A DNA stretch of 43,609 nt from Lachnospiraceae bacterium (GCA_009774175.1 VSNG01000022.1:2450-46058), one strand, 5' to 3'. Counted from the first letter of the stretch, positions 25,568 through 35,112 are shown. Numbers and translations are program-made. Notes: generated by a model not told the origin, from the sequence alone.

Positions 25568-25637
25568 CACTCTCATAAGCTGTAGTCCCCTGCGATGTCA
25601 ACAAAAATTGCGAAACGGCAGCCTCCTTACTTGAGCA

Positions 25638-25667
25638 TTGACTATAACCGTGCAATGATCGTATAAT
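25638..25667 (+). promoter_or_regulatory. Promoter of the sulfatase-like gene
   Basis: TTGACT (25638-25643) and a perfect TATAAT (25662-25667) are 18 bases apart, 66 bases before the ATG. Confidence 0.75.
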
Positions 25668-25732
25668 GTTAGCGGTATAGCAGTTCCTGTTTTTATCGCA
25701 GTTAATACTATCACAGAAAGGTCAGAATATAA

Positions 25733-27439
25733 ATGAGACAGCGTATCGCGGACAGAAAGGCTTTGTTTTTCTCCATATTTTTTACAGGATTTATTTCCTG
25801 CATATATGCTCCCTTTGAGTTATATGCTCTCAACACGCAGGATTTGTGGTTTACTTTAACAAATTTCTGGTATATTCCTCTCGCCTGCGGCGCATTTGCC
25901 ATGATTGCTGCCGCCGTACCCGGACTTTTTCTTGGCGGAACCCTTCTGAAACTATATACAGGCATGATTCTGGGCTTCGGAATTTGTATTTATGTACAGG
26001 GGAATTTTCTGAATTTAAAGCTCGGACAAATGACCGGCAGCGTCATCGACTGGACTCAGTACAGAGGACGGATGATTCTGAACCTTCTTCTGTGGATTAT
26101 TATTATCTGTGTCACCACCGCTTTATGCGTTTGGGGCGGGAAGAAAAAACCGGGGATTGTCTCCAAAACCATATCCGGCATTTCTCTGTTTATAACCGCC
26201 ATGCTGCTTGTCACGCTCACTGTCCTTATCGTACCCTGCCTGCAGCAAGAAAACGAAAAGCGGCCGGAAGAGGGATATCCGACAAATAAAGATCTGCTGT
26301 CCCTGTCTCCCAGCGGCAATGTGGTGGTTCTTGTTCTGGATACATACGACATTAATTATTTCAGGCAGGCGCTTCAGGAAGTGCCGGAATTTGAAGAACA
26401 ACTGGACGGCTTTATCTGGTTCGACAATTTCACCGGGTGTTATCCCCGCACCTCGTTTGCAATTCCCTTCATGCTTTCGGGAAATTACTGTAAACAGGGA
26501 GACCCGTATAAGCAGGTCGGCATTGATTCCGCAGAAAGGCTCTATCTGGACGAGCTGTCGGAAAACGGATACGATACAAGTTTCTATACTCAGTATAATC
26601 TGGTTCCCGACAGAGCCAGAAAAAATGCAGTAAACTATGTAAATGCAGACTGCGTAATCTCTGACCGCAAAGCCTTTACCTTCTCCTTATACAGCCTTGT
26701 AATATGCAAGTATTTCCCCGATATCTGCAAACCCGCCGCCTGGCTGTCTCCTGATGACTTTGAGGCGCGCAGACGGCTGGATTCCGACTACCGAATCTAT
26801 GCCACAAATAATCTCACGCTGGTAGATCATCTGGATCAGCAGGAAATGACCGCAGACGCCGACCGGCCACAGTTTAAGTTTATTCATGTTGACGGCGCCC
26901 ATCTGCCCAGCAATATTGACGAATGGGGCCATCGAACCGAGGACAGCAGCCAGATAGAGGAGATACCCGTCAAGGGCTCGCTCCGCCTTGCGCTTCGATA
27001 CTTGGAGGAAATGAAATCCCTGAATGTGTATGATAATTCAGCCATTATCATCACTGCAGACCACGGCGTGAATACTCGTAACGGAGACTGGTATGAATCC
27101 TTTAACAGTCCTGTGTTTCTGGTAAAACCGGCAGGCGCCAAGGGCGCGCTGACTGTGAATCATACGCCCTGCAGTCAGTCCGATCTGGGCGCAACAATTC
27201 TTGAACTTGCCGGAATTGATACCGAATCCTCTTACGGCGTCTCTGTTTTTGACGAAACCGGCGCCCGCGAAAAAAAGCGTTATTATTATAAACTGGATCA
27301 GACAGGCTCAACCATCAGCGGAGAAGCCATCAACAAATTGACAGAATATGAAATTGACCCGGAGGGAAATTCCCCCGACCACTTCCATCCCACCGGCGTG
27401 GAATACGGGTCAAACGATGAGGAAACCGCAAAACAGTAA
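25733..27439 (+). CDS. Membrane-anchored sulfatase/LTA synthase-like phosphotransferase or hydrolase
   Basis: The 568-residue product has four to five membrane segments in residues 10-175 and an extracytoplasmic alkaline-phosphatase-superfamily domain from about 195. Metal-site features are VVVLVLDTYD (first Asp), GCYPRTSFAIPFMLSG (the Thr is the likely nucleophile) and IIITADHGVN (Asp-His). Its layout matches LtaS-type and phosphoethanolamine-transferase-type enzymes that modify surface polymers, but the substrate is unknown; length is slightly under LtaS. The tail after residue 500 is acidic and soluble. It has its own promoter and a shared terminator and is not in an operon. Confidence 0.8.
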   Translation: MRQRIADRKALFFSIFFTGFISCIYAPFELYALNTQDLWFTLTNFWYIPLACGAFAMIAAAVPGLFLGGTLLKLYTGMILGFGICIYVQGNFLNLKLGQMTGSVIDWTQYRGRMILNLLLWIIIICVTTALCVWGGKKKPGIVSKTISGISLFITAMLLVTLTVLIVPCLQQENEKRPEEGYPTNKDLLSLSPSGNVVVLVLDTYDINYFRQALQEVPEFEEQLDGFIWFDNFTGCYPRTSFAIPFMLSGNYCKQGDPYKQVGIDSAERLYLDELSENGYDTSFYTQYNLVPDRARKNAVNYVNADCVISDRKAFTFSLYSLVICKYFPDICKPAAWLSPDDFEARRRLDSDYRIYATNNLTLVDHLDQQEMTADADRPQFKFIHVDGAHLPSNIDEWGHRTEDSSQIEEIPVKGSLRLALRYLEEMKSLNVYDNSAIIITADHGVNTRNGDWYESFNSPVFLVKPAGAKGALTVNHTPCSQSDLGATILELAGIDTESSYGVSVFDETGAREKKRYYYKLDQTGSTISGEAINKLTEYEIDPEGNSPDHFHPTGVEYGSNDEETAKQ

Positions 27440-27467
27440 ACGCGCGCCGTCTGGCGCAGGGCAAAGG

Positions 27468-27515
27468 AAGGCGCAGGTTTCGAAGTAAACTCGTAACCTG
27501 CGCCTTTCCTATTCC
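27468..27515. terminator. Bidirectional terminator between sulfatase-like gene and lacZ
   Basis: AAGGCGCAGGTT (27468-27479) pairs perfectly with AACCTGCGCCTT (27495-27506), a 12-bp stem with a 15-base loop. On the plus strand TCCTATTCCATTTTT follows. The two genes converge on it. Confidence 0.75.
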
Positions 27516-27533
27516 ATTTTTATACCATTCTTC

Positions 27534-30500
27534 TTAAATTCCTCTGAACGTAAAGCTGAATTCCATTCCCTTACCTGCGTCCAGATGATATTCCGGATGC
27601 ACGGGCGCGCCCCAGCTGTTATCGCCGCCAACGCCCATCTGTCCGCCCGCCACACGCACTACCGTATAGTGTACAGGAGGCAGCTCATAGGCATGTTTTG
27701 CGTTCTCCATTTCATGAGGCGTATAGGGGAGCGCTGAAAAATTCACTTCGTCACCTGTGAACATCATGCCGCGTCCCTGTCTGTCCGTCACCCTTGCCCA
27801 CCGAACCTTCGTCTTATTTCCACACTCCTGAGGCACAATATAAGCCGCCATATTATCCGCCACTTTATTGCGGTAAACGCCAAGCTTCGCGCCCTGCTCT
27901 CTGTCCGCATAAGTCTCCTCGGGGCCGTTGCCGTACCACTCCAGTCTGTCATAATCCGCGTTCAGCTTAAACAATACGCCAAACTCCGGCATATCCGACA
28001 GTTCATTCGGCCCGTCATAAGTAAGCGTAGTCTGGATTCTCCCATCGCCATACACCTTATAGTTGAGCTTGCAGAACGCCGACGGCGTAGTCTGGAGATC
28101 GTAGAGATAGGTCACGCTCACATGATCCTTCTCCTCTTCAACCATCGGATTTTCATACGCATCGCCAGGCGCATCCAGTTTCCGTCCCACCTTTTTACAG
28201 GTAGCATAAAGGCTTGCCAGCTTCCACTGTCCCTGTCTGCCCATCATATTGTTGCCCTCGTCATTATCCGTAGGGGCACGCCAGAAATTCGGTTTCGGAA
28301 TGGTCTCAAGCAGTTCCTTCCCCGCATAGCGGTATGACGTAAGCCCGCCGGAGGGAATCGAAAAGAGCACGTCAAACTCGTCTCCCCGAACGCCTATGTT
28401 GTCGTTTCCATGTATCACGACAAAAGGCTTTTCCTCTTCCTTCGGCGCATTTACCTTACCGATCACCGCCTGCCCAAATGCAATCTCATGGCCGGCGTCG
28501 GCCCACAGCTCATCCTCTTTCAGATGGAAGGAAACTGTCACCGCATACTCTCCCGGTTCATCTGATACCGCAAACGGATTCGGATACGTTTCCCTGCTTC
28601 CGGGTGCAACAGAAATTTCGGGAAGCTCCCTGCGTTCCACTAAAACGCCATCCCGTAAAAGCTCCGCCATGCATTTGAACCTGTCCGTGGAGACAAAAAG
28701 ATTTTTATTCCACACTTCAAATTGATCTTTCGCCACCGTCACCGCAATATTCTGATAATTATATTTTACCGCCTGCATCTTAGGGGAAGCTTCCCGCGCT
28801 CCGCCGTAGGCAATGCCGTTTCCGCTGAAATTATAGTCAGTGGGACGCTCTCCGAAATCGCCTCCATACGCCTGGAACCATTTCCCGTAGCGGTCCTTTT
28901 TGTAAATGGTCTGATCCACATAATCCCAGATAAAGCCGCCCTGATAGCCGGAGTCCTCTCTGTCAGCCAGTTCCGTATACTTGTGCATCGCACCGCAGGA
29001 GTTCCCCATGGCATGGGTATACTCACAGCAGATAAACGGCTTTTCCCCATCCTCTTCCAGATACTCTTCTATCTCCGCCACTGTCGCGTACATGCGGCTC
29101 TCCATATCGGAAGAATCATTGTAGCGTCTGTCATTGAACACGCCTTCATAATGCACCAGTCTGGTGTCATCCAGTTTGCGGAAAAGCTCTGACATCTCGT
29201 AAATGGTCTCTCCGCCGTAAGATTCGTTACCCACAGACCAGATCAGCACCGCCGGATGGTTCTTGTCCCTCTGGTAACAGGAATTAATACGGTCAAACAT
29301 CATATCCTTCCATACTGCCTTATCATCAGGCACAACAAAGGACATGTCCTTTCTTCCTTTTATATATGCATCCCAGGTGCCGTGAGACTCCAGATTGCTC
29401 TCCGCAATCAGATACAAGCCGTAGATATCGCACAGCTCGTAAAGCCGCTCGTCGTCAGGATAATGACTGGTGCGAATGGCATTGATATTATTGCGCTTCA
29501 TGGTCACAACGTCCTTAACAAGCTCCTCATATGAGATATGTCTTCCCGAAACGGAACTGAAATCATGACGATTGGCGCCCTTAAATACAATCCGCTTTCC
29601 ATTCAGGAGCATCCGCTTATTCTTCATCTCAAATTTGCGGAAGCCCACAGCCTGAGAGACATATTCCGCCGTTTTGCCATCCGCGCAGACACACTCCGCC
29701 TCCAGCTGATATAAATAGGGCTCCTCCGCGCTCCAGAGTTTCGGCTTCTCCACCGTTTCCTCAAAAAACAGCTCCGGCTCCGCTTTCAGCTCTTTCTCAA
29801 AAATTATCGTTCCGCCGTCCTTTAATCGGAACTTACAGACGCCGTTTCCTTTTGTCCTGCCGCGCACGGTAAGCTTCGCCTGTCCAAAATCTTCACCTGC
29901 AAAAATCGTCCTGATCTCCAGATCTTCCACATGCACCGCAGGGACCGCATACAGATACACGCTTCTGTAAATGCCCGAAAAACGGTAGAAATCCTGATCT
30001 TCACACCAACTCGAGGAAGTCCACTTAAAGACCTGCACCGCCAGCTTATTTTCTCCCTCATGCAGGCAGGGGGTAAGGTCAAACTCAGAAGGCGTAAAGC
30101 TGTCCTCGCTGTAACCCACATAGACGCCGTTACACCAGAGCGCCATACCGCTTTCCGCACCCTCAAAAACAATACGGATTTCCTGCCCCCGCATAGCCTC
30201 CGGCACCGTAAAATATTTTACATAGCTGGCTACCGGATTAAACCGCTCCGGAATCTCACCCGGAAGGATCTCTTCCCTGCCGTCCCAGGGATACTGTGTA
30301 TTGGCATACTGAGGAATATCGTACCCTTCCATCTGAATATGGGCCGGTACACGGATATCCGCCCAGGATTTACAATTATAATCTTCTTTCTCAAATCCCT
30401 TAATGACAGAATCCATATTTACCGCATAGGAAAACTTCCAGATGCCGTCCAGAGACTGCGTCAGGCTGCTTCTTTTGCGCGCCGCCTCGTCCGCGTTCGC

Positions 30501-30587
30501 ATAAAGCGGAAGCGCGGCGCGCGCCGGAAGTACGTTTTCCTTAAAAAAGCGGGGATCTTTCACGTTACTGTAATCAAACTGTTTCAT
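27534..30587 (-). CDS. lacZ: Beta-galactosidase, glycoside hydrolase family 2
   Basis: The 1017-residue enzyme has the full LacZ layout: sugar-binding jelly roll (RFNPVASYVKYFTVPEAM, then CNGVYVGYSEDSFTPSEFDLT), two Ig-like domains, the catalytic barrel, and the large C-terminal beta domain with NELSDMPEFGVLF and WYGNGPEETYADR. The acid/base Glu is in IWSVGNESYGG (about 450) and the nucleophile Glu in FICCEYTHAMGNS (about 520). It has no signal peptide and acts on imported lactose-type or galacto-oligosaccharides in the cytoplasm. It is the last gene of the transporter operon, 18 bases after the second permease; GGAG is 12 bases from its ATG. Confidence 0.97.
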   Translation of the reverse strand: MKQFDYSNVKDPRFFKENVLPARAALPLYANADEAARKRSSLTQSLDGIWKFSYAVNMDSVIKGFEKEDYNCKSWADIRVPAHIQMEGYDIPQYANTQYPWDGREEILPGEIPERFNPVASYVKYFTVPEAMRGQEIRIVFEGAESGMALWCNGVYVGYSEDSFTPSEFDLTPCLHEGENKLAVQVFKWTSSSWCEDQDFYRFSGIYRSVYLYAVPAVHVEDLEIRTIFAGEDFGQAKLTVRGRTKGNGVCKFRLKDGGTIIFEKELKAEPELFFEETVEKPKLWSAEEPYLYQLEAECVCADGKTAEYVSQAVGFRKFEMKNKRMLLNGKRIVFKGANRHDFSSVSGRHISYEELVKDVVTMKRNNINAIRTSHYPDDERLYELCDIYGLYLIAESNLESHGTWDAYIKGRKDMSFVVPDDKAVWKDMMFDRINSCYQRDKNHPAVLIWSVGNESYGGETIYEMSELFRKLDDTRLVHYEGVFNDRRYNDSSDMESRMYATVAEIEEYLEEDGEKPFICCEYTHAMGNSCGAMHKYTELADREDSGYQGGFIWDYVDQTIYKKDRYGKWFQAYGGDFGERPTDYNFSGNGIAYGGAREASPKMQAVKYNYQNIAVTVAKDQFEVWNKNLFVSTDRFKCMAELLRDGVLVERRELPEISVAPGSRETYPNPFAVSDEPGEYAVTVSFHLKEDELWADAGHEIAFGQAVIGKVNAPKEEEKPFVVIHGNDNIGVRGDEFDVLFSIPSGGLTSYRYAGKELLETIPKPNFWRAPTDNDEGNNMMGRQGQWKLASLYATCKKVGRKLDAPGDAYENPMVEEEKDHVSVTYLYDLQTTPSAFCKLNYKVYGDGRIQTTLTYDGPNELSDMPEFGVLFKLNADYDRLEWYGNGPEETYADREQGAKLGVYRNKVADNMAAYIVPQECGNKTKVRWARVTDRQGRGMMFTGDEVNFSALPYTPHEMENAKHAYELPPVHYTVVRVAGGQMGVGGDNSWGAPVHPEYHLDAGKGMEFSFTFRGI

Positions 30588-30605
30588 ATTGCAACAACGC
30601 TCCTT

Positions 30606-31421
30606 TTACTTGACTGCTCCTGTGATACCTTCTGCAAACGCATTTTGCAGACAGAAGAATACGATCGCCGTAGGCAGCGTACAGATCAAAACGGCCAGCA
30701 TCAGCATACCGTAATCCGTCACATAGCCCTGCGTCAGGTTTGCCACCACCATGGGCATCGTCTGACTGTCTGCGTCCGTCATGATTACCTTCGGCCACAG
30801 ATAGTTGTTCCATGCATTCATGAAGGTAATGGTCATAGCCGCCGCGTAAGTGGAACGCATGGTCGGTATGAACATCTGGAAGAAAATACGAATCTCGGAC
30901 AGGCCGTCAATTCTCGCCGCCTCCATGATATCGTGAGGGAAAGATCTCGCGCTCTGCCTGAACATCATGATCAAAAACGGCGTGGATATCGACGGGAGGA
31001 TAAAGCCAATCGTCGTGTTAAGCCAGCCGGCTGAAGAAAACATGCGGAACAACGGGATCATTGTAGCAACAAAAGGCACCATCATGGCTAACAGGATAAT
31101 GCTCATAACCATATCCTTTGCCTTATCATGGTAAATTTCAAAACCATAACCCGCCAGAGAGCTTACCACAAGGGATATAATGGTCAGAATCGCCGCATAT
31201 TTGAAGGAGTTAACAAATGCACCCCCTACGTTCTGACTCGCCATCAGGTTTCTCCAGTTCTCCATGAAATTACCGCCCGGAATCAACCGTCCACTCACGA
31301 CATCGGCACTTTTATTCGTCGCCGCACTTACCATCCAGTAAAGCGGGAACACCGAGATAAAGGAAACGATACACAAAAACAGATACATCAAAAATCTTTT
31401 CGCCTTAATCACGCTTATCAC
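30606..31421 (-). CDS. Carbohydrate ABC transporter permease (MalG type)
   Basis: The 271-residue inner-membrane subunit has six hydrophobic segments and the cytoplasmic EAA loop (MEAARIDGLSEIRIFFQMFIP, about residues 170-190), which docks with the ATPase. It pairs with the permease encoded just before it; the genes overlap by 17 bases. No ATPase gene is in the operon, so a shared MsmX-type ATPase encoded elsewhere is expected, as is usual in Firmicutes CUT1 systems. Its neighbour lacZ points to a beta-galactoside substrate. Confidence 0.93.
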   Translation of the reverse strand: MISVIKAKRFLMYLFLCIVSFISVFPLYWMVSAATNKSADVVSGRLIPGGNFMENWRNLMASQNVGGAFVNSFKYAAILTIISLVVSSLAGYGFEIYHDKAKDMVMSIILLAMMVPFVATMIPLFRMFSSAGWLNTTIGFILPSISTPFLIMMFRQSARSFPHDIMEAARIDGLSEIRIFFQMFIPTMRSTYAAAMTITFMNAWNNYLWPKVIMTDADSQTMPMVVANLTQGYVTDYGMLMLAVLICTLPTAIVFFCLQNAFAEGITGAVK

Positions 31422-32295
31422 CTACTTTCATCTGCAGGAATGCCAGAACGGCAACCAGAATCAAAATTAAGAAGGACATCGCCGCCGCATAACCGAAGTT
31501 CGGCACATATTTAAACGACATATTATATATGTAATGCGACATGGTAATGGATGCGTTGGCAGGGCCGCCGTCCGTCAGGTTTACAGACTCATCAAAGAGC
31601 TGCAGCGTACCGTTCGTGGACATAATCGCCGTCAACAGAATTGTGGGCTTTAAGAGGGGCACCGTGATCTTAAAGAAAGTCTGTACTGCCGATGCGCCGT
31701 CTATCTTGGCCGCTTCATACACCGAATACTCGATATTTTGCAGGCCAGAAAGATAAAACACCATGTTATATCCTGTCCACCGCCACAAAAGCGCGATAAT
31801 AATAACAATTCTTGCGCTCCACATATGGGTCAGGAACGAATAGGGCTGATCCAAAATGCCAAGGTTTACCAGCACCAGATTGATCAGACCGTTGTTGGCA
31901 AACAGGGAACGGAAGATAACCGCGTATGCCACCAGCGAAGTCGCACAGGGCAAAAAGATCATCGTCCGAAAAAGACCCTTGAATCTTAAATTCTTGTTAT
32001 TCAGAATAGACGCCAGAATCAGAGCAAAGATCAGCATAACCGGCACCTGAATAATCAGATAGAAAAATGTATTTTTAATGGATTGCACAAATACCGCATC
32101 CTGAAACATTCGAACATAGTTGGTGATGCCGCAGGACTTCATCGCCGCGCCGACACCGGTTTTAAATGATAGCAGAAGCGCCTGTATCATCGGCACGAAA
32201 CTCATCATAAAAATCAGAAACGCGCCAGGAAAAAGGAATACCCACCCTGTTAAATTATGCTTTTTGCTAAGCGTCATCTTTTTTTGCTTGCTCAA
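31405..32295 (-). CDS. Carbohydrate ABC transporter permease (MalF type)
   Basis: The 296-residue membrane subunit has six hydrophobic segments and an EAA loop (YEAAKIDGASAVQTFFKITVP, about residues 190-210). The N-terminus is short and basic (SKQKKMTLSKKHNLTGW). GGAGGG lies just upstream of the ATG. It forms the channel with the next gene product and takes substrate from the lipoprotein encoded upstream. A terminator-like hairpin lies between it and that lipoprotein gene. Confidence 0.93.
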   Translation of the reverse strand: MSKQKKMTLSKKHNLTGWVFLFPGAFLIFMMSFVPMIQALLLSFKTGVGAAMKSCGITNYVRMFQDAVFVQSIKNTFFYLIIQVPVMLIFALILASILNNKNLRFKGLFRTMIFLPCATSLVAYAVIFRSLFANNGLINLVLVNLGILDQPYSFLTHMWSARIVIIIALLWRWTGYNMVFYLSGLQNIEYSVYEAAKIDGASAVQTFFKITVPLLKPTILLTAIMSTNGTLQLFDESVNLTDGGPANASITMSHYIYNMSFKYVPNFGYAAAMSFLILILVAVLAFLQMKVGDKRD

Positions 32296-32332
32296 GAAAC
32301 TCCCTCCTTCTCTATCGCTTGCTACTTTGGGG

Positions 32333-32368
32333 AAAAAAAGGGGAACAGCCGTTTAAAACTATTCCCCT
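32333..32368 (-). terminator. Intrinsic terminator/attenuator between binding-protein and permease genes
   Basis: On the minus strand AGGGGAA and TTCCCCT (arms 32362-32368 and 32339-32345) form a stem followed by seven T's. It lies 60 bases after the binding-protein stop and before the permeases. Partial read-through here would give much more binding protein than permease, a common need. Confidence 0.8.
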
Positions 32369-32431
32369 GAATTTCTTACTCTACGCCACGCCCTCCGGCA
32401 TGGTTTTCATTGATCGGCTTTACCGGTCAGC

Positions 32432-33820
32432 TTACTGCCCCATGAGGAAGTTCACGGTGTCAGCAGCGGTCTGCATCTCTGCATCAATATCAGAACCGTT
32501 GATGTAGTTCGTGATAGCGGTCGCCACAGCATCACGTCCTTCGTAGTAGTATACGCCTGTGATGTTGGACGGAACCTTGGTGGAGAAATCAACGATCTTT
32601 GCGGATACTGCGTCGCCGCCGAAGAACTCGTTGGGTGTTGCGTAAGCATTGGAATCACCTGCGGGTGCCCATGTTGCCAGAGCGCCGCTGGGAAGGATGT
32701 TATCATACAGCTCTGTGCTGCCTGCGAAAGTACTTGCCAGGAAGTCGCATGCCAGATCAGGATTTGCGCACTTCGTGGTAACAGCCCAGGAAGAACCGCC
32801 GTTGTTGGAGTAGTTGGTTGCGCTGCTTACGCCTACCAGGCTGGGCATATTGGTCAGCGCCCAATTGCCTGACTGATCCTCTGCTGTCTGGATGGAAGCC
32901 ATGATCCAGCATCCGTTGATGGTGCCTGCCACGTCGCCGCTTACCATGGAACCTACATACTCATCCCAGCTGTTTACTTCAACCAGAACACCGCTGTCCT
33001 TCAGGGTCTTGTAAGTTTCCATTACAGCCTTCAAGGTGTCGTTGCCAACGATATTAGCCGTGCCGTCTTCATTGAACAGGGAAGAGCCTGCGGACTGCAT
33101 CATCATCATGATCAGGTCGCACTCGCCAGCCTGCATGGAGATGAGGGGCTTGCCTGTCGCTTCCAGAACCTTCTTGCCATTTTCAAGATACTGATCAAAG
33201 GTAATATCTGTGAAATCATCAATGGTCAGCCCTGCCTGCTCCAGATAGTCTGTACGATAGCATGCAACCACTGCACCGTTATCAAAAGGTACGCCGTAGT
33301 TCTTGCCATCGATTACAGAGTAAGCTGTTTTACCTGCTGCGAACTGGGAAAAATCAACACCACTGTTTGTCAGATCCATACATACGTCAGGGAAGCTGAT
33401 CACGTTTTTCTGGAACGCATTATCCTGCATCAGGAAGATATCAGGCAATGTGCTCAGATCTCCGGAAGTAGCCGCTGTGGTAATCTTGGTCTGAACATCC
33501 TCCCAGGGAGTCTCGACCACATTCAGTTTGAAATTCGGGTGATCCTTCTGGTAAACCTTCTCCGCCTCATACATAGCGTTCATGTTAAACGCGGGATCCC
33601 AGCACCATACGGTAAGGGTCTCTTCGCCGCCTGCCGCTGCATCTGCCGCAGGAGCTTCCTCCGCCGCGCCGCTGTCCGCCGCAGGAGCTTCCGCTGCCGG
33701 CGCCTCCTCCGTAGCCGCTGTGCCATCGTCTGCTGCCGGAGCGTCAGAACCGCCGCCGCAGCCCGCCAAAGAAAGTACCATTGTGGACGCCAATAAAGCT
33801 GCCAAAATCTTTCTTTTCAT
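32432..33820 (-). CDS. Sugar-binding lipoprotein of a CUT1 ABC transporter
   Basis: The protein has 462 residues from the ATG at 33820, chosen because GGGAGG lies ten bases upstream and a lipoprotein signal starts there (MKRKILAALLASTMVLSLAGC, lipid-bearing Cys21). A Pro/Ala/Glu-rich linker of about 45 residues leads to the family 1 solute-binding fold, with ETLTVWCWD, then PNFKLNVVETPW, then LPDIFLMQDN and GVPFDNGAVVACYR. It is tethered outside the membrane and hands sugar to the two permeases encoded downstream. The substrate is probably a galactoside, judged from lacZ in the same operon. Confidence 0.93.
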   Translation of the reverse strand: MKRKILAALLASTMVLSLAGCGGGSDAPAADDGTAATEEAPAAEAPAADSGAAEEAPAADAAAGGEETLTVWCWDPAFNMNAMYEAEKVYQKDHPNFKLNVVETPWEDVQTKITTAATSGDLSTLPDIFLMQDNAFQKNVISFPDVCMDLTNSGVDFSQFAAGKTAYSVIDGKNYGVPFDNGAVVACYRTDYLEQAGLTIDDFTDITFDQYLENGKKVLEATGKPLISMQAGECDLIMMMMQSAGSSLFNEDGTANIVGNDTLKAVMETYKTLKDSGVLVEVNSWDEYVGSMVSGDVAGTINGCWIMASIQTAEDQSGNWALTNMPSLVGVSSATNYSNNGGSSWAVTTKCANPDLACDFLASTFAGSTELYDNILPSGALATWAPAGDSNAYATPNEFFGGDAVSAKIVDFSTKVPSNITGVYYYEGRDAVATAITNYINGSDIDAEMQTAADTVNFLMGQ

Positions 33821-33944
33821 TTTTACTTCCTCCCATTTCTTTTTTTGTGCATTTTGTGCACTGTTCTGTTTCTTTATTAATCTATCAAAAAAACCTTTCG
33901 TCATTTTGTATAACTATACGGCTTTTTTGATTGATTACATATGC

Positions 33945-34033
33945 ATTATAACTCCATGTGCCCGTCATGTGTTGTTACCAAAAATCAAAAAATATGCAAA
34001 TTCGACCACGAATCTTTTCCTTAAACGTTTAAG
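33945..34033 (-). promoter_or_regulatory. Regulatory region of the galactoside operon: -10 box and palindrome
   Basis: A TATAAT box on the minus strand (33945-33950) lacks a good -35, fitting an activator-dependent promoter; the AraC-type regulator encoded just upstream is the obvious candidate. At 34020-34033 lies a perfect 14-bp palindrome, CTTAAACGTTTAAG, with a central CG. It matches 10 of 14 positions of a symmetric cre-like sequence, so CcpA or another LacI-family protein could bind. Its place upstream of the -10 suits activation or a weak cre. Confidence 0.45.
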
Positions 34034-34087
34034 CTCCCATAATTACGCATTTTATTTATTTTACTTATCAGTAAAAAAAAGCATTAA

Positions 34088-35026
34088 TTACCATCCTCTA
34101 TATGCGGAAATGTTATAATTGAGCAGCTTAGCCTCATAGTTCTCGGGATGAATTTTCCACTGATAGGGCGTCATTCCCAATACTTTCTTGAAATTCCTGT
34201 TAAAGGTGGATACCGACTGAAAACCGCATTTTTCGGCAACCATTTCCATGCTGTCCGTACTCTTTTTCATATATTCGCACGCGCCCTGTACACGCACCAG
34301 ATTTAGATAGTCGGAAGGCGTCATATTCATTGCCTTTTGAAAAACGCGCCGAAAATTGGTCTCCGACATGTGACTGACCGCAGCCAGATCGCCTATCGTC
34401 AGATTCTCCGCATAATGCTTGCCTATGTAATGCAGGGCAACTGTCATCTGGGAAACCCCTACGCTCTGTTTTTTCACCCTGCCGGAAGGCTTCTGATTCA
34501 TTCTCGCAATATGGATAAAAAGCGACAGCAGCATTCCCCGCACGCTCTCCGCATACAGTTCTTTCTTATAACGCATTTCTTCCATAATATTACGGATCAG
34601 TCCGCCCGCCTCAGGAGACCGGGAAACCTCCGCCGCCCAGGCCCGATTATTGATAATCGACGCCAGCTCGTCGGCAAACATCTTATTCTCATGATAAACA
34701 TCCTGAAGAAGCTCCTCCACATCTACAAAGAGATACTCCCATTTGCTGTAGGAAAAATTTTCACTGTCCGTATTGTGCGGATAGTTCTTCGGAATAATGG
34801 TAAACATGTCTCCCTGATAGGGCACCGCTTCCTCGTCCAGTATCACGACCCCTCTGCCGTCATAGCAGAAGCCGATCTCCATGTAATTATGGAAATGCAG
34901 ACAATCCACACCGTCGCCATAGCGGCGTACCCACGCTTCGCCAAGCAAAGCCAGACAGGGCTCCCCCTGCGGGATCTCATAATAACGGAACTGAATCTGT
35001 TTTTTTCTCTTTGTCCCGACATTCAT
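34088..35026 (-). CDS. AraC family transcriptional regulator
   Basis: The 312-residue protein has an N-terminal cupin-like sugar-sensing domain (LHFHNYMEIGFCYDGRGVVIL, residues about 43-63, then PYQGDMFTIIPKNYPHN) and a C-terminal pair of helix-turn-helix motifs (about 200-300: LTIGDLAAVSHMSETNFRRVF and MEMVAEKCGFQSVSTFNRNFKK, then MTPYQWK). It lies upstream of the sugar-binding protein gene in the same direction and is the likely activator of the galactoside operon. It has its own promoter at 35084-35112. Confidence in the family is high; the effector is unknown. Confidence 0.92.
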   Translation of the reverse strand: MNVGTKRKKQIQFRYYEIPQGEPCLALLGEAWVRRYGDGVDCLHFHNYMEIGFCYDGRGVVILDEEAVPYQGDMFTIIPKNYPHNTDSENFSYSKWEYLFVDVEELLQDVYHENKMFADELASIINNRAWAAEVSRSPEAGGLIRNIMEEMRYKKELYAESVRGMLLSLFIHIARMNQKPSGRVKKQSVGVSQMTVALHYIGKHYAENLTIGDLAAVSHMSETNFRRVFQKAMNMTPSDYLNLVRVQGACEYMKKSTDSMEMVAEKCGFQSVSTFNRNFKKVLGMTPYQWKIHPENYEAKLLNYNISAYRGW

Positions 35027-35083
35027 AGCAATATCCCATTTCCTTCCTTTGCTTCAAGAGCTTTCCGCCTGTGGTTGATCCTT

Positions 35084-35112
35084 ATTGTACACTAAATTCC
35101 GTTATCCTGCAA
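35084..35112 (-). promoter_or_regulatory. Promoter of the AraC-type regulator
   Basis: On the minus strand TTGCAG (35107-35112) is followed after 17 bases by TACAAT (35084-35089), about 58 bases before the start codon. Confidence 0.65.

Noticed and set aside
25595..25600. TTGACA as the -35 of the pyk promoter with TATAAT
   Set aside because: The spacing to TATAAT is about 31 bases, far too long; the TG-extended -10 is the better explanation.
29931..31034. Plus-strand frame of 367 codons opposite lacZ and the permease
   Set aside because: It spans two well-supported genes and their gap on the other strand and has no domain.
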